A stretch of DNA of 29,513 bases from the NCBI GenBank assembly GCA_937898715.1, contig CALEKA010000046.1:1-29513 (forward strand), written 5' to 3'. Every line of letters starts with the position of its first letter. Position 1 is the first letter of the stretch. The position numbers and the translations under genes were made by a program. Positions 25,658 to 29,513 of this stretch are shown here, piece after piece. The notes under the pieces were generated by a model, which searched no databases, had not been told where the DNA came from, and saw nothing but the letters and a program-made list of their open reading frames with translations. This DNA is from an uncultured Prevotella sp. Lineage in GTDB: Bacteria; Bacteroidota; Bacteroidia; Bacteroidales; Bacteroidaceae.

Positions 25658-26326
25658 TTAGTATGGAATGTTTACTTCGCTTGCCACGATTCGGACTTCG
25701 TATGAAATACGCGCACGACGGATAAGTCCGACGTATTTCTGAGCCTCTTGTCTGGTCTTGAAGTCGCCCACGTGAGTGACCCACCGAGGGGCTTCAAAGC
25801 TGGGGTAAACAGCCAACTCTCTGAATTTTGCTCGGCATTTGTTGCCCATCTGAATAGCTTTGGCTTTGTCGGCACGTGAGTTTCCGCCTGTAAAGATGCA
25901 TATGCGGAATCCGCGTGCTTTATGTCTTGCACGCGATACGTATGCATGGTTCGGCGAATTGTTTGTCGTGTTGGTCTTCTGCGTGGGTCTGCTTTTGTGT
26001 TCCGAGGGCTTCTTCGGGCTTTCATTCTTTTCGCCAGAAGTAGAAGGGTGGGAGGGGTGCGACGGCGAGGTAGAAGTTTGTGATGCGTGACTCGTGCTTC
26101 CGTTTTTATTAGGCGTATCGCTCTTGCTGGTGGAAGGTGTTGAAGTCTTCGCGGGAGTATGTGGCTTCTGCGTACCATTGACTATTCGCTCTATCTCATC
26201 CGACTGTCTGATTACAACAGTACCCTTTCCTGCCTCGTTTTTGCGTAGTCGCTCTGTATAAGTGCTCTGTGAATAGGATGTGAGTGCAAACACAGTGGCG
26301 CAGAATAACAAGAAAATTCGTTTCAT
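25658..26326 (-). CDS. exported SPOR-domain protein
   Basis: 222 residues. Signal peptide 1-19 (RIFLLFCATVFALTSYSQ). A short conserved helix follows (TYTERLRKNEAGKGTVVIRQ). Then comes a Ser/Thr/Pro/Lys-rich flexible linker (about 52-126) and a C-terminal SPOR domain (about 138-215: GFRICIFTGGNSRADKAKA, WVTHVGDFKTRQEAQKYVGLI). SPOR domains bind glycan strands stripped of stem peptides at division sites, so it probably acts in the periplasm on septal peptidoglycan. ATG start. The linker's codon bias creates a long open frame in another register (168 codons), which is an artefact. It leads folE; a weak -7 candidate TATATTCG lies at 26412-26419, 86 bp upstream. Confidence 0.85.
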   Translation of the reverse strand: MKRIFLLFCATVFALTSYSQSTYTERLRKNEAGKGTVVIRQSDEIERIVNGTQKPHTPAKTSTPSTSKSDTPNKNGSTSHASQTSTSPSHPSHPSTSGEKNESPKKPSEHKSRPTQKTNTTNNSPNHAYVSRARHKARGFRICIFTGGNSRADKAKAIQMGNKCRAKFRELAVYPSFEAPRWVTHVGDFKTRQEAQKYVGLIRRARISYEVRIVASEVNIPY

Positions 26327-26474
26327 TTTCAGGTGATGATATGTGTGGTTAGGTCAATAAGTAGGTTGACTTACGTGGAACTCAGGCTCTTCCTCTTAAT
26401 TGTATATTATGCGAATATATGCATAGGTAAACAGACGTAAAGAGCGCTGTAGAAGAGAGCCTGTCTATGAAAAT

Positions 26475-26524
26475 CCAAACACAAGATTACAGTCTATCTA
26501 TTGGTAGACTGCAATCTTGTGTGG
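26475..26524 (-). terminator. terminator after tpiA
   Basis: Arms 26479-26496 and 26505-26522 pair over 18 bases with one wobble (ACACAAGATT outer part, CAGTCTA inner part) around an 8-base loop. Read leftward, the stem is followed by GGATTTTC, a short T run. It lies 23 bp after the tpiA stop and separates that operon from the SPOR-folE pair. Confidence 0.7.
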
Positions 26525-26545
26525 ATCATTTAAGAATGTACTTTA

Positions 26546-27307
26546 TTAAGCCTTCCAAGCATCAATAATGCCCTTGAAGTCAGCAGCTTTCAATGCAGCG
26601 CCACCGATCAAGCCACCATCAACGTCGACCTTAGAGAAGATCTCCTTAGCATTAGAGGGCTTGCAGCTACCACCATAGAGGATAGATACGTTTTCTGCAG
26701 CTTCAGCACCAAACTTGTCGGCGATGGTCTGACGGATGAAAGCGTGCATCTCTTCAGCCTGGTCGGCAGTAGCAGTCTTGCCAGTACCGATAGCCCATAC
26801 GGGTTCGTAAGCGAGGATGATGTGTGAGAATTCTTCAGCAGTAAGGTCGAAGAGTGAGCCTTCGAGCTGAGCCTTAACGATTTCGTTCTGCTTGCCAGCT
26901 TCGCGATCTTCGAGAACTTCACCGATGCAGAAGATAACGTCGAGGTTGTTGGCGAGAGCCAATTTAACCTTCTCCTTCAAGATCTCGGGAGTTTCGTGAT
27001 AGTAAGCACGGCGTTCGCTGTGACCGAGGATCACGTAGTTAGCACCAGTGCTCTTAACCATTTCAGCAGAAACTTCGCCAGTGTAAGCACCGCTTACCTT
27101 GTCTGCGCAGTTTTCAGCACCAAGGCCGATGATATTAGAATCGATGATGCCTGCAACTGAAGCCAAGTGGATGAAAGGAGTGCAGATGATTACGCCGCAG
27201 TTGGGTTTGTCAGCTGTCAGTACTTCATTGAGTTCTTTTGCGAGAGCGATACCCTCCTGCAGGTTCTTGTTCATTTTCCAGTTACCTGCAACGATTTTCT
27301 TTCTCAT
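26546..27307 (-). CDS. tpiA: triosephosphate isomerase (own ATG start inside the joined frame)
   Basis: Interconverts dihydroxyacetone phosphate and glyceraldehyde 3-phosphate in glycolysis. From the ATG at 27307 it is 253 residues, exactly the family size, and begins MRKKIVAGNWKMNKN as other bacterial TpiA proteins do. All catalytic residues are present (numbered in the joined frame): Lys403 in NWKMN, His488 in LGHSERR, Glu560 in AYEPVWAIGTGK. The phosphate-binding end ILYGGS and GLIGGAAL are intact. A soluble TpiA made from this ATG is the likely working form whatever happens upstream. It shares the DUF1599-DoxX operon and is followed by a strong hairpin terminator. Confidence 0.93.
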   Translation of the reverse strand: MRKKIVAGNWKMNKNLQEGIALAKELNEVLTADKPNCGVIICTPFIHLASVAGIIDSNIIGLGAENCADKVSGAYTGEVSAEMVKSTGANYVILGHSERRAYYHETPEILKEKVKLALANNLDVIFCIGEVLEDREAGKQNEIVKAQLEGSLFDLTAEEFSHIILAYEPVWAIGTGKTATADQAEEMHAFIRQTIADKFGAEAAENVSILYGGSCKPSNAKEIFSKVDVDGGLIGGAALKAADFKGIIDAWKA

Positions 27308-28483
27308 GATTTTTTTGAGTTTAAAACGTTTTACGTAAATATGATGTTTGTAGAATTTGTGTCCTATCCAGAGCGAGTCAAGTCCAACGATGACGATTAG
27401 CGGAATAGCAAACCATAGGATGAGTTGTCCGAATGGTGTAGTATTGCTCTTGTCGGGCGACAACTCGCTAATTGATTTCACGTGGTCTGTCTCTGGCAGA
27501 TCGTTGTTACTCCATTTTTGTACGATTTTGCCATCGTGGAGCAACAACAGACCTGGGTTGGAACGCACCATTGTGTTGATTTCAGTATCTTCACCCAATA
27601 GGATGGGGTAGGCAGCTCCTGTGCGGTCAATCCATGACGATATGGCTTCATTGCCTGAAGCGGTGACCATATAGAATGCATAATGGTGGTCGCGGCAATA
27701 GTCGTAGAGATCATTGATGCGGTCACAGCATCCGTCGTCAGCGTCTTCGGCAGAGGGCACGGTGAGCAAGAAAGTGTATCCTTTATTCTGCAAGATGTCG
27801 AAAGTTCGATCGTCTTGAGTATGTGGGTCGGCCAGATAGAAATTGGTGAGTTGATTCACCTCGTTCGCTTCAGTAGGTCCTTCGTCAAATGCAGCTCTTA
27901 TGTCAGCTCCTGGCTTGTAGGGGGTGAAGTCGAGCAAAGGCAAATAATGCAGAGAATAAAGCGCCAAAGTGATGGCATATATCCATGAATAGACAGATAC
28001 GATCCATGAATTGCGGGCTGTGATGATTCTTCGTAACCTCTGAGGCTTATAGGCAAGGGGCAGGGCGCACAATAAGAGCACAATGTTTTTGCCAAGCGTC
28101 TGCCCATTGGTAAGCTTAATAGCATCGCCAAAACATCCACAATCGGGCACTGGGTCAGAAATATAAATCCACGTGGTAAGCGCTGTGAATAAAATCATGA
28201 ATAGCGTGACAGTCCGTGTGGTGAACCGACGATGTATGCCCAAGAGTAGATACACACCGATGATAAACTCCAATGTGCCCAAGGCAGTTGCTGCAAATTC
28301 GAGCAATAAGGAGTATTCACTAATGTGCAGTCCCATAGCGATAGTATATGCGTGGAGTTTAAAAGTCATTCCCATGGGGTCTGCCACCTTGACAAAACCC
28401 GAGAATAGGAATGTGAAACTCAACACAATTCTGCACAATGTGAAGCAGATCGATGAGATATATGTAAATACCTTGGATTTCAA
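26546..28483 (-). CDS. DoxX/MauE-type membrane protein running in frame into triosephosphate isomerase
   Basis: One open frame of 645 residues. Residues 12-150 are a four-helix DoxX/MauE-like membrane domain (SFTFLFSGFVKVADPMG, LEFIIGVYLLLGI, and the Cys pair in DCGCFGDAIKLTN at about 114-126). Residues 155-183 form another membrane segment. Residues 230-340 look like a thioredoxin-type domain (YTFLLTVPSAEDADDGCC, LLLLHDGKIVQKW). Residues 352-372 are a last membrane helix. Residues 393-645 are complete TpiA. In related genomes I expect two genes. Here the junction CTC AAA AAA ATC ATG has no stop; with one A fewer it would read TCA TGA, ending the first gene exactly over the tpiA ATG. The first frame starts with TTG at 28483, 21 bp after the DUF1599 stop, with no ATG available. 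A true fusion, slippage, or a sequencing error are all possible. Confidence 0.75.
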   Translation of the reverse strand: MKSKVFTYISSICFTLCRIVLSFTFLFSGFVKVADPMGMTFKLHAYTIAMGLHISEYSLLLEFAATALGTLEFIIGVYLLLGIHRRFTTRTVTLFMILFTALTTWIYISDPVPDCGCFGDAIKLTNGQTLGKNIVLLLCALPLAYKPQRLRRIITARNSWIVSVYSWIYAITLALYSLHYLPLLDFTPYKPGADIRAAFDEGPTEANEVNQLTNFYLADPHTQDDRTFDILQNKGYTFLLTVPSAEDADDGCCDRINDLYDYCRDHHYAFYMVTASGNEAISSWIDRTGAAYPILLGEDTEINTMVRSNPGLLLLHDGKIVQKWSNNDLPETDHVKSISELSPDKSNTTPFGQLILWFAIPLIVIVGLDSLWIGHKFYKHHIYVKRFKLKKIMRKKIVAGNWKMNKNLQEGIALAKELNEVLTADKPNCGVIICTPFIHLASVAGIIDSNIIGLGAENCADKVSGAYTGEVSAEMVKSTGANYVILGHSERRAYYHETPEILKEKVKLALANNLDVIFCIGEVLEDREAGKQNEIVKAQLEGSLFDLTAEEFSHIILAYEPVWAIGTGKTATADQAEEMHAFIRQTIADKFGAEAAENVSILYGGSCKPSNAKEIFSKVDVDGGLIGGAALKAADFKGIIDAWKA

Positions 28484-28504
28484 TATAGTAGTGGAAATTG
28501 TGCG

Positions 28505-29059
28505 TTATTCTTCGTTCTCAATGGTTAGTTTGATAAGCCCGAATACGGCATAATTGAGCATGTCCATGTAGTTGGCTGCTATACCTTCGCTTACAAGTGT
28601 TTTACCATTGAGCGCTTCAATCTGCTTAGTGCGGAAGATTTTCATAAAGATGAGATCAGCATACGAACTGACGCGCATTCCTCTCCATGCTTCATTGTAG
28701 TCGTGATTCTTCTTAAGCATTAAGCTAAGAGCCTTATGTGCTTGATCATCATATAGCTTAAGTGCTTCGTCTACAGGGAGATCTTCTGTGTCGGCCACGC
28801 CTTTAGTCAGTTGGATGAGTGCAATAATGCTGTAGTTGACTATGCCGATGAATTCTGGTACGATACCTTCATCTACTTGGGCACATCCCTTCATTTGCAG
28901 TGAACGGATACGGGCAGCCTTGATGTAGAGTTGGTCGGTCATCGTCTCTGGACGCATTACGCGCCATGCAGTGCCATAGTCGTGAAGTTTCTTCTCAAAA
29001 AGGTCGCGGCAATTGTGCATCACCTCTTCGAACTCTTTCTGCGTGTCGTATTGTGTCAT
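28505..29059 (-). CDS. DUF1599 family protein with internal duplication
   Basis: 184 residues, function unknown. Residues about 15-85 and 107-178 are two copies of one module: FEKKLHDYGTAWRVMRPETM against LKKNHDYNEAWRGMRVSSYA, then ARIRSLQMKG and VDEGIVPEFIGIVNYSIIAL against TKQIEALNGK and VSEGIAANYMDMLNYAVFGL. Each copy keeps HDY..AWR.MR, an acidic residue and an NY motif. The family is also described as nucleotide modification associated domain 1 in phage and bacterial contexts; no modification genes are near here. ATG start, soluble, no signal peptide. First gene of the operon with the DoxX-type protein and tpiA, and a good promoter lies about 95 bp upstream. It may serve a nucleotide-related role, but that is inference from the family name only. 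Confidence 0.85.
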   Translation of the reverse strand: MTQYDTQKEFEEVMHNCRDLFEKKLHDYGTAWRVMRPETMTDQLYIKAARIRSLQMKGCAQVDEGIVPEFIGIVNYSIIALIQLTKGVADTEDLPVDEALKLYDDQAHKALSLMLKKNHDYNEAWRGMRVSSYADLIFMKIFRTKQIEALNGKTLVSEGIAANYMDMLNYAVFGLIKLTIENEE

Positions 29060-29152
29060 CTTCTTTGATTGGTCATGTTTGGTATAAGACGGCTTTGCCT
29101 TTGCATTATATCAAATAACTTAATTGCATGTGGCTCGCGCGCTTTCTTGCTG

Positions 29153-29184
29153 CAAAAGTACTAATAATATTGTGTAAGAGCAAC
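29153..29184 (-). promoter_or_regulatory. promoter of the DUF1599-DoxX-tpiA operon
   Basis: On the minus strand GTTG (29184-29181) is followed after 20 bases by TACTTTTG (29160-29153). The -7 box fits TAnnTTTG exactly and the -33 box is one base from TTTG, at the expected distance. The start would be near 29146, giving a leader of roughly 87 bases. Confidence 0.5.
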
Positions 29185-29189
29185 TCTTT

Positions 29190-29208
29190 AATCAAGTTTC
29201 GGATATAG
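29190..29208. repeat. half copy of the REP-like palindrome
   Basis: AATCAAGTTTCGGATATAG matches the reverse complement of the arm at 81-99 in 17 of 19 positions. No matching second arm is seen next to it. It lies directly upstream of the predicted -33 element of the DUF1599 promoter. Confidence 0.35.
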
Positions 29209-29354
29209 TTCGTCTTATTTTGGCCTTGTACGGATTGGATAATCAGTCTGTTCTGTGCGAGCTGTGGAGGGTAAGTTGTCAATGTTGCGAATGGTTTATG
29301 CTGTAGCGTCAGTTTCTCTCCCCAGCGTAGTCAGTAATAATCATGTATTTGACG

Positions 29355-29442
29355 ACTCATTTCGTTCGATATGAACACTCATTTCGTTCGAAATGAACAC
29401 TCGTTTCGTTCGAAATGAACACTCGTTTCGTTCGAAATGAGA
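29355..29442. repeat. array B: four 22-bp units with palindromic core
   Basis: Four abutting units start at 29355, 29377, 29399 and 29421; the consensus is ACTCRTTTCGTTCGAAATGAAC. Each core ATTTCGTTCGAAAT (or a one-base variant) is a palindrome. Units differ by one to three bases only. Unlike the unit sequence, the layout (22 bp, four copies, palindromic core, unit ending in GAAC) equals that of array A at 9885-9970. Confidence 0.85.
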
Positions 29443-29513
29443 CAACTAAAAGGTGTTCTACAGGGCAGACGCATCAAATCCGAGAACATTTAACACGTCT
29501 GTTAACATGTTAT

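Larger units (their letters stand above)
29060..29513. other. 454-bp gene-free right edge with promoter and repeats
   Basis: No credible gene on either strand. It holds the DUF1599 promoter, a half copy of the REP-like palindrome, and array B of 22-bp units. I see nothing recognisable in 29443-29513. The gene beyond the edge is unknown. Confidence 0.6.

Noticed and set aside
25672..26178. 168-codon frame overlapping the SPOR gene
   Set aside because: An alternate register of a low-complexity linker, rich in Arg and Pro, with no start or domain support.

Overview
The window comes from a chromosome of the phylum Bacteroidota, order Bacteroidales, and most likely a Prevotella-like lineage. The order rests on several points: the type IX secretion (T9SS) genes sprA, porU and porV, a DUF4835/PorD-type protein, a DUF3127 protein with an SSB-like tail, TAnnTTTG-type -7 promoter boxes, weak Shine-Dalgarno sequences, and the order dnaN, exonuclease, coaBC, DUF4835, recN. 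The genus is a guess. No rRNA, tRNA, CRISPR, IS element, prophage or cas gene is visible.

Layout from left to right. Positions 181-8162 (all minus) form a housekeeping run read as dnaN, DEDDh exonuclease, coaBC, DUF4835, recN, and a degenerate-protease/TPR lipid-free exported protein. A divergent promoter region at 8163-8309 separates dnaN from a plus-strand pair, the DUF3127 SSB-like gene and mtgA. Positions 9565-10424 hold no gene but are packed with repeats. Positions 10425-24893 (minus) carry the T9SS block: ruvA then sprA, and a FAH-like gene, porU, porV and ispF. SprA is the outer-membrane translocon, PorV the shuttle that takes cargo from it, and PorU the sortase that removes the C-terminal signal. 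Positions 25054-26326 hold a SPOR protein and folE. Positions 26546-29059 hold DUF1599, then a DoxX/MauE-type membrane protein that runs in frame into triosephosphate isomerase. The rest, 29060-29513, is a promoter plus repeats.

The coding content is largely core genome. The unusual content is in four places. (1) A DoxX-TpiA reading frame is joined through a run of seven A; one A fewer would give a classical ATGA stop/start overlap. (2) Three copies of a ~160-bp element with terminal inverted repeats are present, two of them flanked by short direct repeats, which looks like a MITE family. (3) Two unrelated-sequence arrays share one architecture: four units of 22 bp, each with a palindromic core. 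(4) The T9SS operon contains a FAH-family protein whose metal ligands appear to be replaced. I could run no searches, so family names rest on motif recognition.
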